From positions 66,926-130,925 of the forward strand of contig NZ_CP102411.1 of the NCBI RefSeq assembly GCF_024628725.1: DNA of 64,000 nucleotides, given 5' to 3'. Both the position numbers and the translations under genes were made by a program. The stretch is from Ruegeria sp. YS9 (GTDB lineage Bacteria; Pseudomonadota; Alphaproteobacteria; Rhodobacterales; Rhodobacteraceae). This document shows, piece after piece, positions 1 through 8,747 of this stretch (position 1 is the stretch's first letter; each line of letters begins with the position of its first letter). The notes below the pieces were generated by a model. That model was not told the origin of the DNA, ran no database searches, and worked only from the letters and a program-made list of their open reading frames with translations.

Positions 1-90
1 ACGCAGCAAGGCATGTGTGAAAGCACCGCATCTGAGGTTCTTCCAACGTGGCAAGGCAACGCCAAAGGTGCCAAACCAACGCGATATTGT

Positions 91-399
91 TCAAGGTTTG
101 TTGCTATCGATCCAGCGGGACATCAGAGTGCGATCCCGAAAGCACTCGTCCGGAACAGGACTGCGCTTGATCCGGGCGATGCGTTCCGCAAATGCCACCT
201 GCTTCGAGCTTGGCCTTGTATCGCGAACGCGAGGTGCTGATCTCTGCGTGTCGATCCATTGGCTCATCGCGCGCCGATCTTGCTGGATTTCCCAGGGCAA
301 AACGACGTTTTGTTGCTCTGCCAACTTGCGTGCATAAGCAAGTTGCTTTGCCGTTGCTGGCAGTGCTGTCTGTGTCTCTGAAATGGCAGTTTCGGGCAT
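91..399 (-). CDS. Small protein with two KQxAxA...MSxWID repeats
   Basis: A 102-residue protein starting at the ATG preceded by AAGGGG; the frame is open further upstream but without a good ribosome site. It contains an internal duplication: residues about 15-50 and 60-100 each follow the pattern KQ-(L/V)-A-(Y/F)-A ... D-R-x-x-MS-x-WID. Similar short modules occur at the C-terminus of plasmid-type topoisomerases and in small plasmid proteins, from memory of such sequences, but I cannot assign a function. It is transcribed away from the DUF3560 operon. The gene is believable from its start site and internal repeat. Confidence 0.6.
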   Translation of the reverse strand: MPETAISETQTALPATAKQLAYARKLAEQQNVVLPWEIQQDRRAMSQWIDTQRSAPRVRDTRPSSKQVAFAERIARIKRSPVPDECFRDRTLMSRWIDSNKP

Positions 400-456
400 C
401 AGTTTTTCCCCTTGGCAGCTTAGCAAAAGAATAGAACAAAAGGGGTTCAAAAGCAA

Positions 457-994
457 TCATATTGTGGGTGCTTAACGTAAGTATACTAAATATAGTGTTT
501 CCGTCGAGGCAGGATAACACGCGTGCTTTTGTTTTCTGACAAGACCACGCAAACGGTGAATTGAGACCCGCGCGCGGCGCGCGGTTCACATTGATCAATT
601 GACAGGGCTGAGGATCGACGCGCTAAAGCGCGCTCACCCCGGCCCTGGCATTGTCCAATAGTGGGGCTGCTGTGACCGGCAGGCCGGTCCCATCATCCCG
701 ATCCGCCCGCATCCTGCGTCGGGCCGGTCAAGGGGCAAGCGCCGCGCGGTGCGCGTCGTCTCCATGTCAAAAAACCGGTTCCTCCCACGCGCGAGCGCGC
801 GGTTCCCTCCCATTTTTTTGCCACTCCGACCCCGTGACAGTCCCGCCCCAGGCCACAGGCAGGGCTTCGCCCTCCTGTTCTGCCAGCCGATAGATGTGGT
901 CCATCTATCAGCTAACAGATCAGAAGGCCGCGCCCATTGGCGGAAAGCTGGGAAACACCGGCAACCGCATCGCCACGATAAGGAGACGCCACGA
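457..994. other. Intergenic region before the DUF3560 operon
   Basis: No convincing gene in 538 bases. It separates the leftward small protein from the rightward DUF3560 operon, so promoters for both should lie here. I see an A/T-rich stretch around 478-500 containing AGTATACT, GC-rich palindromic sequence near 570-635 (for example GCGC-TAAA-GCGC), and an inverted repeat at 885-913 described separately. No promoter can be named with confidence. Confidence 0.5.
885..913. repeat. Inverted repeat upstream of DUF3560 gene
   Basis: AGCCGATAGAT and ATCTATCAGCT face each other across seven bases, pairing over 11 positions with one mismatch. It lies about 80 bases upstream of the DUF3560 start and has no T-run, so an operator or 5'-leader hairpin is more likely than a terminator. 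Function is inference. Confidence 0.5.
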
Positions 995-2341
995 ATGGCT
1001 GATTTTGATATTAATATCAGTGCAACTTACTCCCCCGAGGACAATAAGATCCGTTTGTATGCCTCGGAGCGATTGGACGCCGACACATACGAGCGCGTCA
1101 AAGCCGCAGGCTTCAAGTGGGCACCTAAACAGGAATTGTTCGTTGCCCCAATGTGGACCGTTGCCCGCGAAAACCTTGCGCTTGAACTGGCAGGCGAGAT
1201 TGAACCCGAAGAAACCACAATGGCCGAACGGGCGCAGATCACAGCGGATCGCCTGGACGGGATCGCACAGAAACGCGCCGAACAGGCAAACGCATTTCAC
1301 CGGGCCGCTGATGAACTGTCCCGTGCATTCGAATTTGGTCAGCCTATCCTTGTCGGGCATCACTCCGAGCGCAAAGCCCGCAAGACACAAGAGCGGATGC
1401 ACAACGCAATGGACAAAGCCGTTAAGGCTCATGGCGCTATCGGTTATTGGCAATATCGCGCGGCAGGTGTCGAGCGTCATGCAAACCGGAAGAATGACCC
1501 CAAGGTGCGCGCGCGTCGGATCAAGAAACTACTGGCCGAGCTGCGCGACCTTCAGCGCCGGTTGAACGCTGCGCATAAAGCCTTGGCAATGTGGGAAAGC
1601 GCGACCACTGACGCGCAAATCAGTTTCATTCTGGGCCGCAGCCCTTCGGTGCCTTGTGGCCTCTATTCGGCAGTTACAGACGGCAAGACCACACCGGCAG
1701 AAGCCCGCGCGCAGTGCATCGAGGCCGCAAAACGCACCATCGAAAGCGACCACCTGTCCCGCTGGATCACTCACACCTTGAACCGCCTTTCATATGAACG
1801 CGAAATGCTGGGCGATGTGCCACGTTTTGAAGGTGAGATTACGCCGACTCTGTTGCAAATGTTTGTCCGCGAACACGGCGCAGACAAACCGAAGGGGAAA
1901 AAGGTCGATGACGATCTGTTTTCTGTGGAATGTGACGCCCCGTTGCCCGCTCATGTGGCCGATGGCAGCACCGTTGAGCTATCCGCCGACGAGTGGCGCG
2001 ACTTGATGCAGTCTTGCGGGTACGTGCCGCCCGAAAAGAAACCGGCAAAGCCGCCTATTCTGAATTTCAAAGCGCAGAGCGGCAAATTTTTGGTTCGCAA
2101 CCCGTGGAATAGAACAGTCGAGTTTGTTCCACAGGTGGAAATGACCAAGGCCGAATTTGCCAAAATTGGCACCGACTACAGGGGAACGCGGCTTTCAGCT
2201 TGCGGCGCTTTCCGGGTGCGGATCGCACCGAACCCGAACCACGAAGGGCCGCGTTTCTCGGCTGGATGGGCTGCTATCCTGATCACCGATCAAAAGCAGC
2301 ATGACGCCCCTGCAGATTTTGACGAGGAAATTGCACAATGA
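995..2341 (+). CDS. DUF3560 domain protein
   Basis: A 448-residue protein. The ATG at 995 is chosen over upstream in-frame starts because AAGGAG lies seven bases before it and the protein then opens with MADFDINIS. After an N-terminal module (residues 1-70) that looks like a small alpha/beta domain, a charged helical region carries the GHHSERK motif at about 121-127, typical of DUF3560, a family I know mainly from plasmids and integrative elements of alphaproteobacteria. Biochemical function is unknown. It is first in a tight operon: its TGA overlaps the next ATG by four bases. It marks the left end of the window as mobile-element backbone. Confidence 0.8.
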   Translation: MADFDINISATYSPEDNKIRLYASERLDADTYERVKAAGFKWAPKQELFVAPMWTVARENLALELAGEIEPEETTMAERAQITADRLDGIAQKRAEQANAFHRAADELSRAFEFGQPILVGHHSERKARKTQERMHNAMDKAVKAHGAIGYWQYRAAGVERHANRKNDPKVRARRIKKLLAELRDLQRRLNAAHKALAMWESATTDAQISFILGRSPSVPCGLYSAVTDGKTTPAEARAQCIEAAKRTIESDHLSRWITHTLNRLSYEREMLGDVPRFEGEITPTLLQMFVREHGADKPKGKKVDDDLFSVECDAPLPAHVADGSTVELSADEWRDLMQSCGYVPPEKKPAKPPILNFKAQSGKFLVRNPWNRTVEFVPQVEMTKAEFAKIGTDYRGTRLSACGAFRVRIAPNPNHEGPRFSAGWAAILITDQKQHDAPADFDEEIAQ

Positions 2342-2646
2342 CCCGTCATTGGGAAACCCACCTTTACACCTACGCTGTCGCGCTCACTCAGGGCGCGGCA
2401 ATCCTGCCCGAGAATTTGCAGGGGAGGCGGCAAAAGGCAATCAGCCACGGTCACACGGAGGGAGAATGCCAGATCGTTGAAGCCGACCCGATGGAATACG
2501 TTCAGGAGGGTTTTTCGCGCCTGACCGTTCTGGGCAAGGCGGTCACAATGCGCCGTTTGATGGAGACCGGAATCGAGGCAAACACGGCGCAACGGATAGT
2601 CAACCAAGCCACGAACGCCCTTGAAGTTGAAAGGCTAGGACGATGA
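2338..2646 (+). CDS. Hypothetical protein in DUF3560 operon
   Basis: A 102-residue soluble protein with no family I recognise. It overlaps the DUF3560 gene upstream and the methylase gene downstream by four bases each (ATGA), so it is almost certainly translated as part of the operon. The C-terminal half (about 60-100) looks helical and charged. There is no signal peptide, membrane segment or metal motif. It could be a partner of either neighbour, but nothing in the sequence shows this. Confidence 0.65.
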   Translation: MTRHWETHLYTYAVALTQGAAILPENLQGRRQKAISHGHTEGECQIVEADPMEYVQEGFSRLTVLGKAVTMRRLMETGIEANTAQRIVNQATNALEVERLGR

Positions 2647-3251
2647 CTCAGAAACGGCCAAGCATCTACTACCGCCCGAACAGGCCCCTAACCATTCCGG
2701 TTAGGGTGCGGCATGACGCGCCCCAACTGGACGAGCTGAAGGCCCCCGAGGTTATCGCCGTTGACAAGTTCACCGAATGCCACGTGACGCCCGATCCTGT
2801 AGCCGCGCGGATGGTTGGTTATCTCGGGCCGCAAGGTGACTATCTGACATTGGAGCCAAGCGCCGGGACCGGCCAGCTCGCAAAGGCGCTGATTGCATCA
2901 GGTCACAGCACTTGCGAATTGACTATGATCGAGCGCCACAACACGCTTGCGGCAAAACTGCGCGCCATTGGCCCCACGATCAACCGTTGTTTTCTTGAGT
3001 ATGCGGAGGAAGTCAGAGGCCGCGCGCAGTTTCCCCGTATCATCATGAACCCGCCTTTTAAGCAGGTACGCGCCCACATCGAGGCGGCTTTGTCCCTGCT
3101 AGGGCAGGGTGGGCATGACGAACCGGCAACCCTTGTTGCCCTGGTCCCTGTCACATTCCACCACGACGAGGCCGAAGAACTCGAAACCTTGCCGCCAAAC
3201 ACTTTTTCGACGGCCAGCGTTCACACGAAAATCATCAGAATCCGCCGCTGA
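2643..3251 (+). CDS. N6-adenine-type DNA methyltransferase
   Basis: A 202-residue class I S-adenosylmethionine-dependent methylase. Motif I EPSAGTG (71-77) forms the cofactor-binding loop and motif IV NPPF (135-138) is the catalytic motif of enzymes methylating the exocyclic amino group of adenine. The order I-IV and small size fit orphan plasmid or phage methylases without a restriction partner. No separate target-recognition domain is visible, so specificity cannot be guessed. It overlaps the preceding gene by four bases. Likely roles are protection of the element from host restriction or epigenetic control. Family assignment is firm, biological role inferred. Confidence 0.8.
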   Translation: MTQKRPSIYYRPNRPLTIPVRVRHDAPQLDELKAPEVIAVDKFTECHVTPDPVAARMVGYLGPQGDYLTLEPSAGTGQLAKALIASGHSTCELTMIERHNTLAAKLRAIGPTINRCFLEYAEEVRGRAQFPRIIMNPPFKQVRAHIEAALSLLGQGGHDEPATLVALVPVTFHHDEAEELETLPPNTFSTASVHTKIIRIRR

Positions 3252-3261
3252 GGGAAAGCCG

Positions 3262-3456
3262 ATGTCTACAAAACCAATTGTCAGGATCGCTTGCGATGCA
3301 ATGCAGTTTTTCGAAATCGACTTGCCGGATGGAACGGACCCGGAAACCTACGCCGATTCAGACGAAGCCCGTGCCCATTTTGCCGATCTGGTTTCGTTTG
3401 GCTTCATAGATTTTCAGCTTGTCCGCCGGTTTGACAGCGACGGAAAGGAGGTTTGA
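3262..3456 (+). CDS. Small acidic hypothetical protein
   Basis: A 64-residue protein beginning MSTKPIVRIACD, ten bases after the methylase stop, with AGGGAAAG as ribosome site. The frame is open further left, but that part overlaps the methylase and has atypical composition. It is acidic, with no transmembrane or signal segment. It is the last gene of the DUF3560 operon: a GC-rich hairpin with a T-containing tail follows at 3466-3496. No family recognised. Confidence 0.55.
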   Translation: MSTKPIVRIACDAMQFFEIDLPDGTDPETYADSDEARAHFADLVSFGFIDFQLVRRFDSDGKEV

Positions 3457-3465
3457 CCACTGCTT

Positions 3466-3496
3466 GCGCGCCGCCATGCGTGGCGCGCGGCTTTCT
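3466..3496 (+). terminator. Hairpin ending the DUF3560 operon
   Basis: GCGCGCC (3466-3472) pairs with GGCGCGC (3482-3488), followed by a moderately T-rich tail. It lies ten bases after the stop of the last gene of the operon, which is where a factor-independent terminator is expected. Confidence 0.55.
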
Positions 3497-3547
3497 TAGG
3501 TCGGCCAACACGCCTACCATTCCACAGTCTCAGATCAGAGGTCGCCT

Positions 3548-3724
3548 ATGAATCAAATTCTTCACCGCATCTATTTGTCAGGGTATGGCGGTTGGACAAT
3601 GCCCCGGCCACTTCGCCGCATACTTGCGCGTTCGTCATTTCATCGCGCATGGCTGAGTGGCCGCAACGGCTGCTTTGTCGAGGCTGGCACACGTTACAGC
3701 CCAGCAAACCCCTATCCGGGCTAA
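3548..3724 (+). CDS. Possible small basic protein
   Basis: A 58-residue open frame starting MNQILHRIYL, with an AGAGG-like site five to seven bases upstream. It is Arg-rich and contains no domain I know. It stands alone between a terminator and non-coding sequence. Length and position make it plausible, but composition alone cannot decide; it could be chance. Confidence 0.3.
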   Translation: MNQILHRIYLSGYGGWTMPRPLRRILARSSFHRAWLSGRNGCFVEAGTRYSPANPYPG

Positions 3725-4169
3725 CCAGCTCATTCGGTTGTGGCGTCCCGGCGAACCGGGGCCACCGCCCCGATTAGCCAGGACTGTGCGCTTCCAGCGC
3801 ACGGGGCCGCATGGCGGCCGGAACGGATCGGCTTTAACGTCCGCTGTTGCCGTGCTAATCTCACTAAGCCGACGGCAATCGGCAAAAACGCTCTTTTGAG
3901 CCAGTCGGCCCGATCGTTGCCGCGAGTCTGGGCCGACTGCCTTTCCCTCAAAACTCTAAGTTCTGCACACACCGCACCAGGTCGCCGGTTCCACTGCGAA
4001 CCTCTGTTTTTTGCGCGCCTGCCTTAGATCCGTCCCGATGAAAATGAGCGGCCAAGATACACGCCGCGCAGACCCGTAAACACCAAGCCCTACGATGCGC
4101 TGCGCGCGTGTTGACTGGTCTGCTTTCCCGGCGTGTTCGGGAGCCGCGAATTTTCAACAGGAGACAGAC
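3725..4169. other. Non-coding stretch with hairpins
   Basis: Frames here look like chance openings. The clearest structure is AGTCGGCCC (3903-3911) facing GGGCCGACT (3930-3938), a perfect 9-bp inverted repeat with an 18-base loop. Shorter GC-rich palindromes occur nearby. I see no RNA gene. Confidence 0.4.
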
Positions 4170-4331
4170 ATGAAATACATTCGCAAAAAATCAAAACAGC
4201 TTCGCAAACTAGCAGCTCGCCGCCTAAAAGCCGTGAGAAAACAGCTTCAGAAAATCGACTTGAGCCTCAGCATCGAGGTCAACTTGATCTTCATTAAAAT
4301 CACTTTCACTGCCAAACGCCGGGAGCCTTAG
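4170..4331 (+). CDS. Small very basic protein
   Basis: A 53-residue protein preceded by AGGAGA at good spacing. The first 25 residues are almost entirely Lys, Arg and Gln with a helical pattern, and the remainder is a hydrophobic beta-like segment ending in a basic tail. It could bind nucleic acid or membranes; neither is shown. It is not linked to a neighbour by overlap. The strong ribosome site is the main argument that it is real. Confidence 0.45.
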   Translation: MKYIRKKSKQLRKLAARRLKAVRKQLQKIDLSLSIEVNLIFIKITFTAKRREP

Positions 4332-4342
4332 CTGTAATGACC

Positions 4343-4472
4343 TGCAAACATAATCAGTTCGGCTTGCAATCATCCTGATTTTCGGCCTGAATTATTTGCA
4401 TCTATCGGAGGGGCCAAACCCGGATTATCTGCGAATGAACCCAGATTATTTGCAACCAGCCTGCAATCATCC
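4343..4472. repeat. Cluster of GATTATTTGCA-like repeats, both orientations
   Basis: Six related elements sit in 130 bases. Direct copies: GAATTATTTGCA ending at 4400, GGATTATCTGCG at 4422-4433, AGATTATTTGCA at 4443-4454. Inverted copies: TGCAAACATAATCA at 4343-4356, and an identical TGCAATCATCC at 4365-4375 and 4462-4472. The consensus is GATTATNTGCA. Such arrays occur at ends of tyrosine-recombinase elements or as iterons; no recombinase or replication gene is adjacent, so the meaning is inference. Confidence 0.55.
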
Positions 4473-4670
4473 GCTCCGGCTCACATTAAATGCGAACAGG
4501 GTTTTCCCCGCGTTTTCAAGTATCTGCCTTCTCATCAAATTATCCAGCCACTGAACGTAGATTGTTGGACGCGATTTCGAGACAATATTATTCAGCGGTT
4601 GTGGCGTCGTGGATGGCCATGCTCTGCTGTCTGGAAATCCCCCGTTTCCCAGATCCGCCGTTCGGACAAA

Positions 4671-4698
4671 GCGCGGCGAAGGCGTTGGGAGAGCCCAA
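4671..4698 (+). repeat. Dispersed hairpin repeat, copy 1
   Basis: A 28-base element starting GCGCGGCGAA and ending in the mini-hairpin TTGGG-AGAG-CCCAA. It matches the element at 10668-10695 at 25 of 28 positions. The two differences inside the hairpin stem compensate each other (T-A here, C-G there). Confidence 0.5.
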
Positions 4699-4872
4699 CC
4701 CGTAAATCCGATTTTCCCGCTACGCGCGCACGCGTCACAAAATAATACGGCATGAGCGAAAAATTCGGTGCCGCCCCGCGGCGCGACTACCCGTCATTCA
4801 TGCAGACCGCGGCTTCGATCATGAATGCTGAATAACAAGCCCACGCAACTTGCATCATTCGAAGCACTCGTT

Positions 4873-5898
4873 CTAAAGCGCCGAAGGAGCCAGCGATAAG
4901 CGTTTCTTCCGATAGGCCGATGCAGGCATGCCCACATATCTCCGAAACGCATTTCGGAAACTTGATGGCTCTGTATATCCAACCTCGGCAGCTATATCGT
5001 CGATGGGCATATCGGTCGTTTCCAGCATCTGTTTAGCCTCTTCGACCCTGAGCGTCTGAATGTACTCAACCGGGGTCTGCCCGGTGGCTTTGCGAAACCG
5101 CCGCAACAGACTTCGCTCGGTCAGACCGCTTCGGGCGGCCATGGCGGCAACTGGGGTTGGCAGGGCATAGTTATCCGCGGCCCAAACCTGGGCATCTGCA
5201 ACCAGCGCATCCTCATGTTGTGCTCCCGCAATCAAAGAAGCGTAGTGCAACTGTCCTTCAGTGTGAGGCTGGAGCAAGTAAATCTTGGCGAGGCGTCGGG
5301 CCTCATCCTGTCCAGCAATTCGGCCGACCAGATACAGAACCAGATCACCCCACGCAGACGCTCCACCAGCGGTCACAATCCGATGCCCGTCACCCGCAGG
5401 TATCAGAATTCGTTCTCGGCGCACGCGGACATCCGGGAATTTCCGGGCGATGACATCACAGAAACTCCAATGACTGGTGGCATCAAGGCCATCCAACAAG
5501 CCCGCCGCCGCGAGTAAGAGCGCACCAGAACAAACAGACGTGATGATTGCGCCGTCAGCGTACGCCTTGACAAGCCACGGGATCACCACGGCGAATTCAT
5601 CTGGCAACGGTGCGTCAGGCGCAAGATGCAGATCAGGAACGATTACCAGGTCAGGTTGACCATAATCGGCCAGTGATCCGTCCGGCGTGATACGTCGTCC
5701 GTTGATGTCGACATAAGGTGCTCCATCTACCGACAACATCTTGGCGTCAAAGATCTTCGCCTTGGGACGGGCCCCATGTAGCATTTCCCAATCCCGGCCG
5801 ACCGAGGCAAGTGCATCGAGAATACTGTAAGCCGTCGAGGTTCCGACGCAGGGCAAAGTCACAACCGTTGTACGACAAGGGGCTTTGAATGTTTGCAT
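4873..5898 (-). CDS. GlxA-family transcriptional regulator (DJ-1/PfpI + AraC)
   Basis: A 341-residue regulator. Residues about 10-190 form a DJ-1/PfpI-type amidotransferase-like domain with the nucleophile-elbow cysteine at C123 (SVCSGA), and about 240-335 form an AraC-type double helix-turn-helix (RSLLRRFRKATG, then VGYTEPSSFRNAFRR). This is the GlxA arrangement, which in known members senses quaternary amines or other small ligands. It is divergent from the methyltransferase gene at 6016 with a 117-base gap, so it probably controls that gene and the following monooxygenase. Ligand unknown. Confidence 0.85.
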   Translation of the reverse strand: MQTFKAPCRTTVVTLPCVGTSTAYSILDALASVGRDWEMLHGARPKAKIFDAKMLSVDGAPYVDINGRRITPDGSLADYGQPDLVIVPDLHLAPDAPLPDEFAVVIPWLVKAYADGAIITSVCSGALLLAAAGLLDGLDATSHWSFCDVIARKFPDVRVRRERILIPAGDGHRIVTAGGASAWGDLVLYLVGRIAGQDEARRLAKIYLLQPHTEGQLHYASLIAGAQHEDALVADAQVWAADNYALPTPVAAMAARSGLTERSLLRRFRKATGQTPVEYIQTLRVEEAKQMLETTDMPIDDIAAEVGYTEPSSFRNAFRRYVGMPASAYRKKRLSLAPSAL

Positions 5899-6015
5899 CG
5901 CTATGTCCGATATTCACCGTTTTGGTCAATCTTGGGCATATCACGACTCGCAACCTTGCGGCAATACCGATGCAGAAACAGACGATATGAACGCCAAAAA
6001 CATCGGAGAAGCCCC

Positions 6016-7095
6016 ATGAACGACCAAACAACAGTTACTTTTGATGAGGCCAAGGCAGAGCGCTTTGGAGAGCAGATGGTCGACACATTGAATAGTGCCG
6101 CGCTCGCGTTGATGACGTCGATTGGCCACCGTACCAACCTATTTGACGCGCTCGCCGGTTTACCCAACGCGACCTCGAAAACTCTGGCCGAGAAGGCTGG
6201 TTTAGCCGAGCGTTACATTCGTGAATGGCTGGCTGTGATGGTGACGTCAGGCGTGGTCGATTACGACCCCGGAGCCGGAACCTACAATCTTCCGCCTGAA
6301 CACGCGGCGCTGCTTACTCGCGCGGCGGAACCCGACAACATGGCTGTAACCTGCCAGTTCATTGGTGTCATGGCCTCGGTCGAGGAGGACATGGTCGCAC
6401 GGTTTCGAGATGGGGCTGGCACCCATTACCATGACTACTGTCGCTTTCATGAAGTCATGGCAGAAGACAGCGCTCAGCTGGTGGTATCGGCCCTGATAGA
6501 GCACATCCTTCCTGTGGAACCCGGTCTGATCGAGCGTCTTGAACACGGGATTGATGTTCTGGACGTGGGCTGTGGCGCAGGCCGCGCGATGATGGAACTG
6601 GCCCAAGCCTTTCCTGCAAGCCGCTTTATGGGGATCGATCTGTGTGAGGACGCCTTTACTGAAACGCAAGTCTCAGCGGCACGCATGGGTCTGAAGAACC
6701 TGACGTTTCGTGCGCAGGACCTTTCCAAGGTCAAGTCTCTGGGACGTTTCGATCTGATCACAGCGTTTGATGCGGTGCACGATCAGAAAGACCCGCAGGG
6801 ATTGCTGGACCTTGTCTACCGCTCACTCGCCGAGGACGGATTGCTTCTGATGCAAGATATAGGCGGATCCCGGAATCTAGAAACCAACATCCAAAATCCG
6901 TTTGCACCCCTGCTTTATTCCCTGTCGCTGATGCACTGCACGCCAGTGTCAATTGGGCAAGGCGGGCCAGGCCTCGGAGCAATGTGGGGCATTGAGACAG
7001 CACAGGAATACCTCGCCAATGCAGGCTTCGGGCAGGTCGAGACCCATCACCTGCCTCATGATCAACTCAACGCATATTTCTTCGCGCGCCGTTAA
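6016..7095 (+). CDS. SAM-dependent methyltransferase with winged-helix N-terminus
   Basis: A 359-residue protein. The start at 6016 follows CGGAGAAG. Residues about 20-95 resemble the winged-helix dimerisation module found before O-methyltransferase-type catalytic domains, and the Rossmann methylase domain starts near 175 with motif I VLDVGCGAGR (181-190) and GIDLCEDA as the acidic loop. The C-terminus (GMWGIETA, then HDQLNAYFFARR) matches the common family often seen as an uncharacterised methyltransferase. It is followed after 24 bases by a flavin monooxygenase, suggesting a shared small-molecule pathway. Substrate unknown. Confidence 0.8.
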   Translation: MNDQTTVTFDEAKAERFGEQMVDTLNSAALALMTSIGHRTNLFDALAGLPNATSKTLAEKAGLAERYIREWLAVMVTSGVVDYDPGAGTYNLPPEHAALLTRAAEPDNMAVTCQFIGVMASVEEDMVARFRDGAGTHYHDYCRFHEVMAEDSAQLVVSALIEHILPVEPGLIERLEHGIDVLDVGCGAGRAMMELAQAFPASRFMGIDLCEDAFTETQVSAARMGLKNLTFRAQDLSKVKSLGRFDLITAFDAVHDQKDPQGLLDLVYRSLAEDGLLLMQDIGGSRNLETNIQNPFAPLLYSLSLMHCTPVSIGQGGPGLGAMWGIETAQEYLANAGFGQVETHHLPHDQLNAYFFARR

Positions 7096-7119
7096 GCGCA
7101 CTGTTTTTGGAGTTCTCAA

Positions 7120-8340
7120 ATGACATTTCCCCATTCAACAACCGCCATCATTATCGGAGCCGGTCTTTCCGGGTTGGCTGCGGCCTCTGAACTGCGCGCC
7201 CGGAACATTCCGTTCACCATTCTGGAAGCGTCCGACAGGGTGGCCGATCCGTGGCGCGCACGGCATCCGAAGTTGCGGCTGAACATTCATCGCCATTTCG
7301 CCAGCCTTCCCGGATATCACGCACCTCGTAACTCGGACACCTTTTTGCCCCGAGATGCTGTTGTCGATTACCTGAGCGAGTATGCGCGTCAGTTTGCTTC
7401 CGATATCCACTTCGAGACCCGCGTCCTGTCAATCCTCCACGAAGACGACATCTGGCAGATTGAAACCAACAGGGGCACCTATTTCAGCGCTCACCTGATT
7501 GTCGCAACGGGGCGGGAGAAAGTGCCTGATATGCCCGTTTGGCCGGGCATGGAGGAGTTTGGCGGTCAAATCATCCACGCCGCCGACTTCGATGACCCCA
7601 GTGAATACGACGGGAAGAAAGTCCTTGTCATCGGGGCCGGCAACTCGGGCACAGATGTGTTGAATCATTTGTCTCGCTGTAACCCGGCGCAGGTCTGGGT
7701 TTCGGTCAGGCACGGGCCATCGATCCTGCCATCCCGCGTCTTCGGCTTTTCGCTACAGCGGCTGGCCAACCTCTTCACGCTATTCCCCAAATGGTCGCTC
7801 GATCCGATCTTTTCGATCATGCAGCGCGCCTTCTTTGGGAACCTGCGCCGCTATGGCTTGCGCCGCCATGTCATGGGCGGTGGTTCCCGGATGCTGAAAG
7901 ACGGAGTAACCTTCGCTCTGGATGATGGTTTTGTCTCTGCGCTGAAGTCTGGTCGGTTTGCGGCCGTCAGCGAAACCGTCGGCTTTTCACCCCACGCCGT
8001 TGAACTGGCAAGTGGTCGAAAAATCTACCCTGACGTAGTGATCTGCGCCACTGGTTATCGAGCAGATCTGGATGAACTCTTCGGGCACATGGGTGCGTTG
8101 GACAACAAAGGTTACCCACTTCATCCGATGGGTCAGGAAGATCCCCGAAATCCCGGTCTTTGGTTCACAGGGTACGGATTGTTGTTTCAGGGATTTTTCC
8201 ACGCGGCGGGTATCAGCGCAAATCGCATCGCGACCCACATCGAAGCGTGTGCCAACGCGTCGTCCCAAGCTCAATCATCAAGGCACCTTTCACAAGGTGT
8301 AAATCAAGGCGTTCGGTCTTTGGAAGAAGCAGCGCGATGA
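7120..8340 (+). CDS. Flavin-containing monooxygenase
   Basis: A 406-residue class B flavoprotein monooxygenase. The FAD-binding GAGLSGLA lies at 13-20, an FMO-type fingerprint FGGQIIHAADF at 147-157, and the NADPH-binding GAGNSGTD at 172-179; the ATGYR motif appears near residue 310. These enzymes use NADPH and oxygen to oxygenate nucleophilic N or S, or ketones. Gene order places it directly after a methyltransferase and before a DUF1127 protein whose ATG overlaps its stop. Substrate cannot be read from sequence. Confidence 0.85.
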   Translation: MTFPHSTTAIIIGAGLSGLAAASELRARNIPFTILEASDRVADPWRARHPKLRLNIHRHFASLPGYHAPRNSDTFLPRDAVVDYLSEYARQFASDIHFETRVLSILHEDDIWQIETNRGTYFSAHLIVATGREKVPDMPVWPGMEEFGGQIIHAADFDDPSEYDGKKVLVIGAGNSGTDVLNHLSRCNPAQVWVSVRHGPSILPSRVFGFSLQRLANLFTLFPKWSLDPIFSIMQRAFFGNLRRYGLRRHVMGGGSRMLKDGVTFALDDGFVSALKSGRFAAVSETVGFSPHAVELASGRKIYPDVVICATGYRADLDELFGHMGALDNKGYPLHPMGQEDPRNPGLWFTGYGLLFQGFFHAAGISANRIATHIEACANASSQAQSSRHLSQGVNQGVRSLEEAAR

Positions 8341-8549
8341 ACTTTTCAAACTCCGCACTGATGCAGCCGCCACCAAAGGGCTGGTGGCTGCATATCACAA
8401 GCATCTGTCAACTCTTTGGGAACCTCCTGCGCCGGAAACGGAAGGTTTATTGCTTGGACGAATTGCCTAACCATCTGTTGCGTGACGTAGGTCTTGAGCG
8501 CCTCATCGAATTGAAACCCAAGGCCAATTTCCAACACCGTCTGCTATAG
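8337..8549 (+). CDS. DUF1127 protein
   Basis: A 70-residue protein starting at the ATG that overlaps the monooxygenase stop by four bases. The C-terminal half contains LDELPNHLLRDVGL, the hallmark of DUF1127, small Arg-rich helical proteins abundant in Rhodobacteraceae and Rhizobiales and implicated elsewhere in RNA binding and phosphate or carbon metabolism. The N-terminus WWLHITSICQLFGNLLRRKRK fits the usual amphipathic helix. Its role in this operon is unknown. Confidence 0.7.
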   Translation: MNFSNSALMQPPPKGWWLHITSICQLFGNLLRRKRKVYCLDELPNHLLRDVGLERLIELKPKANFQHRLL

Positions 8550-8641
8550 CGTTTCTCGGGTCGGCTGTTTCCTGTAACTTAGGGTCAATTGCGGGAGAGC
8601 CTGAAATCCAAAGCTGCATGAGTTGCGGTCGTTCAAGGACG

Positions 8642-8671
8642 GCGCGGCGAATGTTGCCGATGAGCCCAAAG
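8642..8671 (+). repeat. Degenerate relative of the dispersed hairpin repeat
   Basis: The stretch begins GCGCGGCGAA and ends GAGCCCAAA, like the copies at 4671 and 10668, but the middle has diverged and the mini-hairpin is not kept. It lies in the gap before the adenylate cyclase gene. Confidence 0.3.
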
Positions 8672-8747
8672 GTGACGTTAAAAGGCGACCTTGTCGGGCT
8701 GACAGAAGTCGAGTGTCGCGTTAAGTTCCTTAAAACAGGGGGAACGA

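Larger units (their letters stand above)
4332..4872. other. Intergenic region with short repeats
   Basis: No gene in about 540 bases. The left half carries a cluster of related 11-14 base repeats (4343-4472), the middle a hairpin-forming dispersed repeat (4671-4698), and the right end an 8-bp inverted repeat CATTCATG/CATGAATG (4795-4827) just beyond the stop of the leftward GlxA-type regulator. It looks like a junction of formerly mobile sequence. Confidence 0.5.

Noticed and set aside
4343..4472. Considered as a replication origin with iterons
   Set aside because: No Rep, RepABC, ParAB or DnaA-box context in the window; kept only as a repeat cluster of unknown meaning.
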